Shown one piece after another: positions 1-8,200 of a DNA stretch of 40,241 bases (within the stretch, counting starts at the first letter, position 1; the number at the start of each line of letters is the position of its first letter). Both the position numbers and the translations under genes were made by a program. This DNA comes from Spartobacteria bacterium (lineage in GTDB: Bacteria > Verrucomicrobiota > Kiritimatiellia > RZYC01), in NCBI GenBank assembly GCA_009930475.1, contig RZYC01000034.1, positions 1-40,241 on the forward strand, given 5' to 3'. The notes beneath the pieces are model-generated. The model was not told the origin of the DNA, made no database searches, and saw only the letters and a program-made list of their open reading frames with translations.

Positions 1-200
1 GGAGTGGTTACCCACCGGGTATCAATTGTATCTTTCTTCATATTTACGGTTTCTATAAGTCCCGATACGCTGGGCTTATCCTGTCGCGACGTGTTCATTC
101 GTGGTTCCCTCGCGGCTTCGCCGAGTTCTGAATTATGAGTGCTGAGGTCTGAGTTGTATTTGAACTCATCATTCAGTACTGAGCATTCATCATTCATCAT
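1..200 (-). CDS. Partial ORF leaving the left edge, unknown function, coupled to the DUF1016 gene
   Basis: Reading the minus strand from the ATG at 200-198, the frame stays open for all 66 codons to the window edge. Its start overlaps the stop of the DUF1016 gene as ATGA (200-197), the same coupling used upstream in this operon, which favours real translation. A second ATG follows at once (197-195). The first 30 or so residues (MMNDECSVLNDEF, then SDLSTHNSELGEA) are the translation of a degenerate microrepeat, so the ancestral start may be the internal ATG near 98 that begins MNTSRQDKPSVSG. No family is recognisable from the visible part. From the operon it could be another restriction-modification component such as hsdR, but that is a guess from position only. 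Confidence 0.4.
   Translation of the reverse strand, partial: MMNDECSVLNDEFKYNSDLSTHNSELGEAAREPRMNTSRQDKPSVSGLIETVNMKKDTIDTRWVTT
109..200. repeat. Degenerate microrepeat at the 3' end of the DUF1016 gene
   Basis: The stretch holds short motifs in both orientations: TGAGTGCTGAGGTCTGAG (136-153) faces CTCATCATTCAGTACTGAG (165-183) as an imperfect inverted repeat, followed by three ATTCATC-like units. Next to it a small hairpin CGGC-TTC-GCCG lies at 113-123. Such actcagcactcag-type units recur between genes of PVC and other environmental bacteria. Here the repeat lies inside an open frame and may have been captured into it. No other copy of this exact type was seen in the window. Confidence 0.5.
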
Positions 201-1309
201 TGGTTTCCTCCCAGTTTTTTCTGCACCAGCTTTTCGAGCTTCTTCAGATCTTCATCGGGCGTTGGCAGATTTTCCGGCATGATACCGCCCAGCTCTTCAA
301 TGGTCTCAAACTCTGTAACCCACTCTTCCAGTTTCTGTTCCAGCAATTTCGCATCGGGCAGCGAGAGCTGATATTCTGAAGCATAGATCGCCGTATCTTG
401 GGGGAGCGTCATTTCGACCACGCCTTGGTTGCGAGCCGGGCAGAGCAAAATTCCGATTGACGGATTTTCATCGGGCCGTTTTTCATATCGATCGTAGTAG
501 TTCACATACATTTGAAGCTGCCCGAGATCGCGGTGAGTCATCTTTTCTGTTTTCAGCTCAATCACCACAAAACAGCGAAGCAGTCGGTTGTAAAAGACCA
601 GGTCGGCAAAGAACTCATCCTCCTCGATGAGAAGGCGTTTTTGCCGAGCCACAAAGGTGTAGCCATTACCCAGTTCAAGAAGAAACTCCTGAAGATGGGT
701 AATCAGAGCAGACTCCAAATCGTGTTCATAATAGGACGCCTGTTTATCAAGTCCGAGAAACTCCAGATACATCGGATCTTTAACGATTTCCCGAGCTGTT
801 TCAGGCAGGCGCTGTTCACGAGCCACGGCCATTACAGACTCTTTGTCACTGCTGAGAAGAAGCCGTTCGTAGAGCTGTGCGTGTATCTGCCGTTCAAGTT
901 CTTTGCCGTTCCAATTGTTTTTGGCAGTTTCCAGTTCATAGAACTCACGTTTCGATTCATCGCCAATCCGCATCAGGAGGCGATATTGGAACCAGTTGAA
1001 TTGCGAACGCAGCGTGTTCGCAATTGGATAGGTGCGATAAAACTGTCGGGCAAGTTCGAGCTGGCGCTTGGAGAATCCCGTCCCAAAATCGGCTTCGAGA
1101 TTTATGGCAAGATTCTGAACAAGATATGAGCCGTATTCGGCCCGATCTTTTTCCTGCTGTTCTTCCACAAATATCCGTTCACCCAGCTTCCAGTACATTT
1201 CAACCCGATGAAACTCAACAGAGCGAACAGCAGTTGCCTGAGCTGTTGCAATAATGGCACGGATATCCCGAAGAAAATTGAGGTTCAGATTTTCTGGAAC
1301 GCCTTTCAT
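197..1309 (-). CDS. DUF1016 / PDDEXK nuclease domain protein (YhcG-like)
   Basis: The 370-residue protein matches the DUF1016 (YhcG) family: an N-terminal helical domain (about 1-150, with the typical GTGFSKRQLELARQFYRTYP segment) and a C-terminal PDDEXK nuclease fold (about 185-330). The nuclease residues are visible: E199, D236 in FFADLVFY, and E251-L-K253 in VVIELKTEKM, followed by Q264. It should be a DNA endonuclease or repair-like nuclease, but its substrate is not established. The ATG overlaps the hsdM stop by 4 bp (ATGA, 1306-1309), so it is translated with the methyltransferase. Genes of this family often sit inside type I restriction loci, where they may add a second defence activity. 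All motif residues are intact, so it looks functional. Confidence 0.9.
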   Translation of the reverse strand: MKGVPENLNLNFLRDIRAIIATAQATAVRSVEFHRVEMYWKLGERIFVEEQQEKDRAEYGSYLVQNLAINLEADFGTGFSKRQLELARQFYRTYPIANTLRSQFNWFQYRLLMRIGDESKREFYELETAKNNWNGKELERQIHAQLYERLLLSSDKESVMAVAREQRLPETAREIVKDPMYLEFLGLDKQASYYEHDLESALITHLQEFLLELGNGYTFVARQKRLLIEEDEFFADLVFYNRLLRCFVVIELKTEKMTHRDLGQLQMYVNYYDRYEKRPDENPSIGILLCPARNQGVVEMTLPQDTAIYASEYQLSLPDAKLLEQKLEEWVTEFETIEELGGIMPENLPTPDEDLKKLEKLVQKKLGGNQ

Positions 1310-2967
1310 CGCTCAATCTCCTTCAACTTCTCCGACATCTTCACCCGCACCGCTGCCAGCTCTTTTTCCAGAGCATCAATTTCCACCTGAACCGCATCGA
1401 TATCGATTTCTTCCTCTTCCTCAAAGGTGTCCACATAGCGGGGGATGTTGAGGTTAAAGTCGTTTTCCTTGATCTCGGCGAATGGAGCCAGGTGTGCGTA
1501 TTTCTCGATTTCTTTGCGCTCTTTATACGTGCGCATAATCTTATCGATATGCTCAGTGCTTAGCGTATTCTGATTCTTGCCCGACACAAACTCGCGGCTG
1601 GCATCAATAAAGAGCACCTGGGAGCGCGCAGCCCCAGCTGCGCCTGAAACTTTGCGGAGCTGGGGCTCCGCGTTCCCGGGCTCCGCGCTCCCGGGCTCCG
1701 CACTCCCTGCGCACTCTCTACTCCGATCAAAGACCAGAATCGCAACCGGAATATTGGTGGTCGGGAACAGATTGCCCGGCAGGCCGATCACGGCGTCCAG
1801 CAGGTTTTCCTCGATCATTTTTTGGCGGATACGGCCTTCGGCTGCCCCTCGGAACAACACGCCATGGGGAACCACCACGGCAACATGGCCCTGCTTTTCG
1901 AGAGCGGTTTCCACCATGTGACTGATAAAGGCCCAGTCGCCTTTACTCTTGGGCGGGATACCACGCCAGAAGCGGTTGTACTGATCGCTCTCGGCATTTT
2001 CGGCACCCCACTTATCCAGCGAGAACGGCGGATTGGCCACCACGCAGTTGAATTTCATGAGCCGGTCGTTTTCAATCAGCAGCGGGCTGTTCAGGGTGTC
2101 GCACCATTCCACCCGGGCACTGTCAAAACTGTGCAGGAACATGTTCATGCGGCAGAGCGCCCATGTGCTGCCGTTGGATTCCTGCCCGAAGAGGGCAAAG
2201 TTGCGACCTGCCTGTACATCGCTTCCCGCTTGTTTAGCGACTTCGGCCGCAGCCTGAACCAAAAGGCCGCCCGATCCGCAGGCCGGGTCACAGATACGAT
2301 CGCCCGGCTTCGGGCCTGCCAGCTTGGCCACCAGCTCGGTCACCTTCAGTGGGGTAAAGAACTCTCCGGCCTTCTTTCCAGAGTCGGAGGCAAAGCGCTC
2401 AATCAGGTAAATATAGGTATTACCTATCACATCCTCAGAAACGAGGCTGGGCTTCATGTTGAGTTGCGGTTTGTTGAAATCCTCCAGTAGCTGTTTCAGA
2501 CGGCGGTTGCGGTCCTTGGTTTTTCCAAGATTGGCTTCGCTGTTGAAGTCGATATTACGGAACACCCCTTCGAGTTTGCTCTTGTTGCTCTCTTCAATAT
2601 GGTCGAGCACGATGTTAATCAGCTCACCGATGTTGGCGGCGGACCGGCGTTCATACAGGCTGTAATAGGTGGCGGGGAATTCATCCAACAGCGTTTCTTC
2701 GCCGGTTTGGTTGTTTTTCTCAATCAGTTTGATGACCGGAAGCATGAAGCGTTCACGTTCCAGCTTTCGGAGAATACGAACTTCGTCGTCGCCGTATTGC
2801 TCCTGATATGCTGAGTAGTGATCCTGCCATACATCGGATATGTATTTTAAGAACAGCATCACGAGGATGTAGTCTTTGTACTGCGCCGGATCAACAACCC
2901 CCCGGAAGGTGTCGCACGCCGCCCATGCCGCGTTGTTGATGTCTTTTTGATCAATCTTACTGCTCAT
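1306..2967 (-). CDS. hsdM: Type I restriction-modification system, DNA methyltransferase subunit M
   Basis: HsdM methylates adenine N6 in the target recognised by HsdS, using S-adenosylmethionine. The 553-residue protein has the N-terminal HsdM helical domain (about 10-150) and the N6-methylase domain with the AdoMet motif DPACGSGGL (227-235) and the catalytic NPPF (312-315). The ATG at 2967 has an AAGGAG 7 bases upstream. It ends in a 4-bp overlap with the DUF1016 gene and begins just after hsdS. Residues about 419-450, between ILVFDRSRE and VLFIDASREF, are an extra segment rich in Gly, Ser, Ala, Glu and Pro. It is encoded by a GC-rich palindromic repeat, and most relatives have only a few residues here. 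The frame is kept, so the enzyme may still work. Confidence 0.95.
   Translation of the reverse strand: MSSKIDQKDINNAAWAACDTFRGVVDPAQYKDYILVMLFLKYISDVWQDHYSAYQEQYGDDEVRILRKLERERFMLPVIKLIEKNNQTGEETLLDEFPATYYSLYERRSAANIGELINIVLDHIEESNKSKLEGVFRNIDFNSEANLGKTKDRNRRLKQLLEDFNKPQLNMKPSLVSEDVIGNTYIYLIERFASDSGKKAGEFFTPLKVTELVAKLAGPKPGDRICDPACGSGGLLVQAAAEVAKQAGSDVQAGRNFALFGQESNGSTWALCRMNMFLHSFDSARVEWCDTLNSPLLIENDRLMKFNCVVANPPFSLDKWGAENAESDQYNRFWRGIPPKSKGDWAFISHMVETALEKQGHVAVVVPHGVLFRGAAEGRIRQKMIEENLLDAVIGLPGNLFPTTNIPVAILVFDRSRECAGSAEPGSAEPGNAEPQLRKVSGAAGAARSQVLFIDASREFVSGKNQNTLSTEHIDKIMRTYKERKEIEKYAHLAPFAEIKENDFNLNIPRYVDTFEEEEEIDIDAVQVEIDALEKELAAVRVKMSEKLKEIER
1621..1707. repeat. GC-rich palindromic repeat inserted in frame within hsdM
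   Basis: The insert holds two perfect 7-bp hairpins: GCGCAGC-CCCA-GCTGCGC (1626-1643) and GCGGAGC-TGGG-GCTCCGC (1654-1671). Their loops CCCA and TGGG are complementary to each other. Three 15-bp units of the form (C/G)GGGCTCCGC(G/A)(T/C)TCC follow in tandem (1662-1676, 1677-1691, 1692-1706), encoding GSAEP, GSAEP and GNAEP. The base composition differs sharply from the rest of hsdM, and the segment adds about 32 residues without shifting the frame. It looks like a dispersed, REP-like element that has landed in a tolerant loop. Confidence 0.8.
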
Positions 2968-2969
2968 GT

Positions 2970-3548
2970 TTATTCTCCTTTTACAAACTGCATTAGTACG
3001 GTTGAAATGTATTGTTCCCGCTTATCGGCCAGCGTATGAAGCAGGGTTTGTTCACGAGCAGACAGCGTGGCCAGCTCTACGATGTTTTTCTGTTTTTCCA
3101 GACTTGGAAGTGCCACCTCCAGATCTTCAATGGCCTGCTTGCTGATCATTTTCTGAACCGTCCCTTTGGCCCGGCTGGTCAAAAAAATCTGCGCATCCCG
3201 CTGGCTGATGTACCAGTTCAGATACTCGGGCAAAATCCTGTCCGGCTTGGTCACCCTTATCCTTAATAAAGGCGCGGCGACAACGGCCTTGCCCGGATCT
3301 TCGAGAAGAACCGCTGCCGTCGTTAGAGAACCGCGCGACCTGAACACCAGATCGCCTCTTTGTGCGAGGTGATGCTCTTTCATTGCCTCCATATTGATTC
3401 TCACCAAATCATCACAGCCGACCGTGTTGTCATCCAAAAGATCCTTCATCTGAATAACAGCAACTCCGCCACCTTGAGAGGCTTCGAGACGGGATCTGAA
3501 CGAGTACCCCATCTGCACGGTTGCCAGCTTATTTATTTTCATCTTCAT
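2970..3548 (-). CDS. hsdS: Type I restriction-modification specificity subunit, half-size
   Basis: HsdS gives the methyltransferase its DNA target. At 192 residues this is about half the usual 400: one target-recognition domain (about 1-150, starting with INKLATVQMGYSF, typical of a TRD start) and one coiled-coil spacer (about 150-190, LEKQKNIVELATLSAREQ). A half-size subunit of this kind is expected to dimerise and read a symmetric, interrupted site; that follows from known half-HsdS systems, not from this sequence. The ATG at 3548 is preceded by AAGGTGA at a good distance. It is the first gene of the operon. No hsdR is visible in the window, so restriction must depend on a gene further left or be absent. 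Confidence 0.85.
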   Translation of the reverse strand: MKMKINKLATVQMGYSFRSRLEASQGGGVAVIQMKDLLDDNTVGCDDLVRINMEAMKEHHLAQRGDLVFRSRGSLTTAAVLLEDPGKAVVAAPLLRIRVTKPDRILPEYLNWYISQRDAQIFLTSRAKGTVQKMISKQAIEDLEVALPSLEKQKNIVELATLSAREQTLLHTLADKREQYISTVLMQFVKGE

Positions 3549-3569
3549 TCATTCACCTTACAATATGCT

Positions 3570-3582
3570 GTAATGTTATTAC
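3570..3582. promoter_or_regulatory. Short inverted repeat upstream of hsdS, possible operator
   Basis: GTAAT-GTT-ATTAC is a perfect 5-bp dyad in an AT-rich patch 22 bases before the hsdS start, where a promoter would be expected. No regulator gene is adjacent, and the site is too short to be sure. Confidence 0.25.
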
Positions 3583-3708
3583 TGTATAACACACGAATGT
3601 GCGAGATGTTTGCCAACCCCATTTTGCAAAATTTCCATTTCTGCACTTTTAGCACCATTTGCCAGAGGGTATCCGTTCCGCATTATGGCCGAGGTTGTAA
3701 TGGTACAG

Positions 3709-3861
3709 TCAAACAGGCCGGATCAAGTGATTGGTCTCCATCGCTACCAAAACCCGCGTATAAACACAGCGGCCATTGGGATCGAAAGCCTCCAGCCGGT
3801 CTTTCGATTGAGGATTGGCGATTTCGGAGTACGGATTGTTTTTGGGGCATAAAATCAGCAT
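3709..3861 (-). pseudogene. Possible small ORF or C-terminal remnant of an unknown protein
   Basis: A 50-codon minus-strand frame runs from the ATG at 3861 to the TGA at 3709-3711. Its second half (KDRLEAFDPNGRCVYTRVLV, then AMETNHLIRPV) has the amino-acid mix of a real protein end, while its first half (NPYSEIANPQSK) is translated microrepeat. It may be the last 30 or so residues of a lost gene. No family was recognised and there is no clear ribosome binding site. A plus-strand frame (3610-3852) covers the same bases, so the coding strand is uncertain. Confidence 0.25.
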
Positions 3862-3914
3862 TCATAAATCCGAACTCCGCGTTTTATCGGTCGCAAATCC
3901 GATGTCCGCAATCT
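3805..3914. repeat. Degenerate GATT/CGGA microrepeats before the four-helix-bundle remnant
   Basis: Between 3805 and 3838 the units GATTG, GGATTGGCGATTTCGGA and CGGATTG follow each other. From 3863 to 3914 the inverse units ATCCGAACTCCGC, AAATCCGATGTCCGCAATC appear. Together they make a loose inverted pair ending just before the ATG at 3926. Repeats of this style commonly flank four-helix-bundle (23S intervening-sequence type) genes in PVC genomes, which fits the gene that follows. Confidence 0.5.
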
Positions 3915-3925
3915 ACCTTCCCTCT

Positions 3926-4204
3926 ATGAATACAGAAGATTTCAAAAACAGGACAAAGGCTTTTGCCTTGAGGGTTATCCGACTGACTGAAGCTTTGCCG
4001 AAGAATCAGACGGCCAATGTGATTGGAAAGCAGCTGCTCAGGTGCGGAACGTCTGTTGGTGCTAATTACCGAGCTGCATGCCGCGCTCGCTCTACTCCCG
4101 AATTCATTGCCAAAATGGGAATTGTTGAGGAAGAGTGCGACGAAAGCATGTATTGTTGTACGAATCAGCATGCTCAGAGATATAGAACCCCGCCGGCACA
4201 TTGA
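3926..4204 (+). pseudogene. Truncated four-helix-bundle protein (23S rRNA intervening-sequence type)
   Basis: The frame from ATG 3926 gives MNTEDFKNRTKAFALRVIRL, then LPKNQTANVIGKQLLRCGTS and VGANYRAACRARSTPEFIAK, the conserved core of the small four-helix-bundle family (usual length about 115-125). Family similarity stops after residue 76 (EECDESMY), where the fourth helix should begin. The last 16 residues (CCTNQHAQRYRTPPAH) are antisense to the GDPD gene. The gene is therefore cut near 4155 by a rearrangement. The family occurs inside 23S rRNA genes and as free-standing repeats; its function is unknown. Microrepeats precede it. An upstream ATG (3815) would add only repeat-derived residues. 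Confidence 0.75.
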
Positions 4205-5186
4205 ATCCCCTGGCCGCGATAAGGCCTCGAAGAATGTCCGGGCGATCTGTAATAAACCCATCTACACCCCATGTAATCAGTTCGATGATTCTGTCATCAT
4301 TCAATTCGGTTCCTTCCATTTCCGGCCATCCCCAAACCACCACTTTCAGACCCAGTTCGTGCGCTTCCCGGCATTGCTCCAGGGTTAAATCCATCTCGTA
4401 GGGTTCCCAGCAGTCACCCCCCAGGGCTTTGATCATTTTGGGCAGTGAGTTGTCATAATCCTGCAATGTATAACCTGCCGTCCACAGACCGGTATCTTTT
4501 TCTCCGGGGGCCATGGTCGTATGGTCAGAAAGGAAGGCCGTTTTGATGGCCGGGTTCCGTTTTTCAAGTTCTAAGAGGCACTGCCAGTCAAATGCCTGGA
4601 TTTCAGTGATGTCGACCACATCGTACCGCTCGAGCATCTCGGCAATGGCTTCGGCATATTCCTTCGGGCTGGCAGATAGATCGGGGTACCCCGGATCGTT
4701 TTTTATTTCAATCTGAAATCCGACCGCCCCCCCACTGATCTTCTTCACATACTGGATGCATTCTTCCAGCGTGGGAATCCTTGCACTTTCGAGCGTGCGT
4801 TGATCAGGAAAACAGGATGCGTATTCCATACCGGGCTTCAGCATACCGACGTTATAGCTTTGGATCTGCGAAAGAGACAGCTGTCGGACGGGCAGCCTCG
4901 TGGAAATCCATTGTCCCCGGGCATTACGCGTCAGATCGGGATTAAGCGTCAGGTCATGGGTTACAACCAAGACGTCATCCCGACTCATATTGACATCCAT
5001 GTCCACGTAGTCACACCCAATACGCAAAGCCATCTGATAGGCAGGCAACGTCTGTTCCGGATACAAACCCCGACCGGCGCGATGGGCATAGACCTGAATC
5101 AGGCTATTCGGTGTCGGCAGGCCATTGTAACGGTCAATCGCTCGTTCTTTATGGCATCCTTCACGTCGAGTTGATTTATTTGTCAC
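4104..5186 (-). CDS. Glycerophosphodiester phosphodiesterase family protein, 3' end rearranged
   Basis: The enzyme cleaves glycerophosphodiesters to glycerol 3-phosphate and an alcohol. The 360-residue protein has the GDPD signature: H35-R36 in AHRAGRGLYPEQT with E44, D62/D64 in DYVDMDVN, and H77-D78 in VVTHDL, then an E-x-K-like IEIKND in the middle and FITDRPD near the end of the TIM barrel. The GTG start at 5186 has AGGGGG just upstream. No signal peptide is visible, so it is probably cytoplasmic. The last 17 or so residues (CFRRTLPQQFPFWQ) are read antisense from the four-helix remnant, so the original C-terminus was replaced. The barrel itself looks complete, and the enzyme may still be active. 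Confidence 0.9.
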   Translation of the reverse strand: MTNKSTRREGCHKERAIDRYNGLPTPNSLIQVYAHRAGRGLYPEQTLPAYQMALRIGCDYVDMDVNMSRDDVLVVTHDLTLNPDLTRNARGQWISTRLPVRQLSLSQIQSYNVGMLKPGMEYASCFPDQRTLESARIPTLEECIQYVKKISGGAVGFQIEIKNDPGYPDLSASPKEYAEAIAEMLERYDVVDITEIQAFDWQCLLELEKRNPAIKTAFLSDHTTMAPGEKDTGLWTAGYTLQDYDNSLPKMIKALGGDCWEPYEMDLTLEQCREAHELGLKVVVWGWPEMEGTELNDDRIIELITWGVDGFITDRPDILRGLIAARGFNVPAGFYISEHADSYNNTCFRRTLPQQFPFWQ

Positions 5187-5211
5187 TGTGCCCCCTATCG
5201 TCTAACGTGTG

Positions 5212-5236
5212 CACATTCCCGTCAGAGTACGTGCAC
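5212..5236. repeat. Paired GTGCAC palindromes between the giant gene and the GDPD gene
   Basis: Two copies of the self-complementary hexamer GTGCAC lie about 17 bases apart in the 90-bp gap upstream of the GDPD start and downstream of the giant gene. They can form a 6-bp stem in RNA. No U-tract follows, so it is not a standard terminator. An operator for the GDPD gene is possible but unsupported by other evidence. Confidence 0.25.
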
Positions 5237-5275
5237 GAGTACATGCAGGATGACGCATTTTTTTCATTTTGGACG

Positions 5276-8200
5276 TTATTCCAGCAGTAGCAGCAGCCAT
5301 TCCAATGAGACGGCGCGTCGTATCCAGCCCACAGCCGGGCTGCTGACGGCACTGGATTCGATGCCATAATTGGCACTGATCCAGTAAGTATACGACGTTT
5401 CTTTTTGGGCGGTGGTGTCGGTATAAGTTCCGTCATAGGCCACACCGAGGACCGCGGGCGCGTCATTGGTGGATCGATAAACGAGATAGCTTGCGGCGCC
5501 GGTTATGGCATCCCATGTCAGTTTTTGACTACTGCCCGGGGCATTGGTCGTCGCAACGAGATTGGTGGGAACGAGCAGGTATTCGCAGGCACCCATATCC
5601 GTGGCGGAACCGATCTGACGAGCGTTACCGGCTATATCAGTGGCATTGGTCATCCATGATGCGTTGATGCCGCTGTTGATACAGGGGGACGTCGATTGCA
5701 GTCGCAGATCGGTGCTGCTGATGCATTGCGGATCGTTGGTGATCATGCCGATAAAGGACGGATCATCGGGGGTGGTGCAGGAATAGGCAATATCAGGTAT
5801 GCCGTCGACAGCGTATTCAGAAACGCCGCCGTCATCGGAATTGCCGTAAATAATTGTGTTACGGACGATGCCATCTTCTTCGATATACATCCCCCCGGTT
5901 TCCGTGGCGGCATTACCGGTGATGGTGCTGCTTTGAATCGAAGGAGCTTCATCCCCGGAAGCATTATTTACGACGGCGACCCCGCCGGCCATTTCGGCGC
6001 GGTTGCTCTGAACGACGCAGCTGCGCAGGGTTCCGCCGCCGTTAAGATACGCTCCGGCTCCCTGCCGGGCGTTGTTCTTCAAGATCATACAATGTTCCGC
6101 TGTACCGCCCATATAGAGATATAATCCGCCGCCGCAGGTTCCGGCGGTGTTATTCGACAGGACGCACTGAACCGCATTAGCTTTTTGTTCAAGGCCCAGT
6201 CCGGCGGCATGGCCGGAGGATTCATTGCAGAGCATGGTGCAGGACTGCACGGACGATAACCCGGCGGCACGTCCACCCGCGTAAGAAGGGGCACGGTTGC
6301 TTATGATGGCGGCATGGATCAGTTGTGCGCTGCCTCCAATATTTACCCCGCCGATTCCGTTCGATGCGGTATTGCCGGCGATGGTCACATTGCTGACTGT
6401 TCCTGCCAGCAGTTCCAATCCGCCGGTGAAGTAATCCGCTCCACCGGTCAGCGTCATGGTGTGGATCACGGCATTGGTGTGATTCACCTGCATGACGCGA
6501 CAACGGCCGCTGGCATCCAGTACGACATCTTCTGCCGTCGGCACCCCTGCCAGCATCATGGGTTTGGTCACTTTCACGGTTGATCGAAGCGAATAAACGC
6601 CGGGCCCCACCAACGTGGTGCCGTCCACCGAGCAGGCATTGACGGCATCCTGAATATTGGTTGCGGCGGTATACCAGGTCGTAAAGGGGGAAACATGCAG
6701 GCCGCTGGGCGAAACATAATTGATAAAGCCGGATTCCACCACATGCACGGTGACCGTAGCGGACGAGACGCCGCCCCGATTTGAAGCGGTGAGCATGACC
6801 GGATAATCGCCCGTTGTACTCCACGCAGGAGTGATATGGCTGACATCGGTATAGGTGTTCGTATTATCCGCCCCCGTCAGATCCCAGCGCAGGGTTTCCG
6901 GACGTCCAAAACCGGCCGACCAGAGCGTAACGGAGCGATTTACCGGCGTGGTGAGCTGTCCCTCGATGATCACCCAGCAGGGATACGTCATATTGGTGAC
7001 CACGACCTCATCGCAACCCATATCGACAAAGCTATCCTGCATACGTCCTTCACGATCCACATCGAGTTCGTTCGTACTGATGCCCGTCGCATCGCCGGCA
7101 TTTCTGGCCGGAGATACGGGCAGGATGTGAGACATGAACCGGCCGGCCAGCAGGGGTTCCGCATTGGTGATATTTCCCGTGCCGGTCACGCCGGGAGTGG
7201 TCAGGCAGTAGTTTATTGCGCATTCCCCGTTCGAGGCATAGTTGTCGGGGCATTCGGGAGCCTCATTGTAATAAATAATACAATTCCGCGTGTCGTCCTT
7301 TCCGTGCCAGATCCCGCCGCCAAAACCTTCGGCGATATTGAACGTCAGCGTGCAGTTGCGCAGAACGCCCCCGGCATATAACGCGGCTCCGCCGCCGCCA
7401 TAGGCACGGTTGCCGCGAATAAAGCAGTTGTTCAGCGAAGCCTCCTGATCGAGCCAGATGCCGCCGCCCTCATCTCGGGAGGTATTGGATATGATGGAAC
7501 AGTGATCAGCCGTCACCCGATCGTCGGCATAGAGTCCGCCGCCACGTTGCAGTGCCACATTGTTGGCGATGTAACATTCATGAATGACAGCATCGCCCAT
7601 TGCCCGTATGCCGCCGCCATCCTGCATAGCCGTATTGCATTCGACGGCACTATTGCGCAAGGTTCCGGCATACACCGATGCGCCCCCGCCCTGTGTGGCT
7701 TTGCCGTGAGTGAGGGTGAGATCATGAACCACTGCGTCCTCATGGTTGATCAACAGCACGCCGTAACGGTTTTCGCCGTCCAATATCACGTCGTCCCAGT
7801 CCGTATCCTCTGCTCCGCACAGGGTGACCGGCTTTTCAATAGAGATCGTTGATCCCTGCATATAGGTTCCGGCTCCAACCACGGTGACGCCGCCTGCGTA
7901 ACAGGCATCAATTGCCGACTGAACATTGGTTGCGGATGTACTCCAGCTTGTGAAAGGCGCGGTATGCGACCCGCTCGCAGAGACGTAATTGGTAAAGGAA
8001 TCCACGACGTTGACCGTGCCGGCATAGACGACCGTGCCGTCGGCATTGGACGCGGCGATTTCGAAGCTGTATAGGCCGGCATTCGTCAGGACCGGCTGGA
8101 TCTGCCAGGCATTGGTGATGGACTGCATGCCGCTGCCCGTGTTGTATTGCCAAACGAAGACGCTGGCCTTGCCGGTGTTGTCCGTCTTTAGCGTGAGCGC

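Noticed and set aside
3610-3852. Plus-strand ORF of 80 codons in the hsdS upstream region
   Set aside because: Its end is translated microrepeat and it overlaps an equally likely minus-strand remnant. No binding site and no recognisable family support it as a gene.
3926-4204. Intact new four-helix-bundle gene
   Set aside because: The family match stops at residue 76 and the remaining codons are antisense to another gene, so it is a truncated copy.
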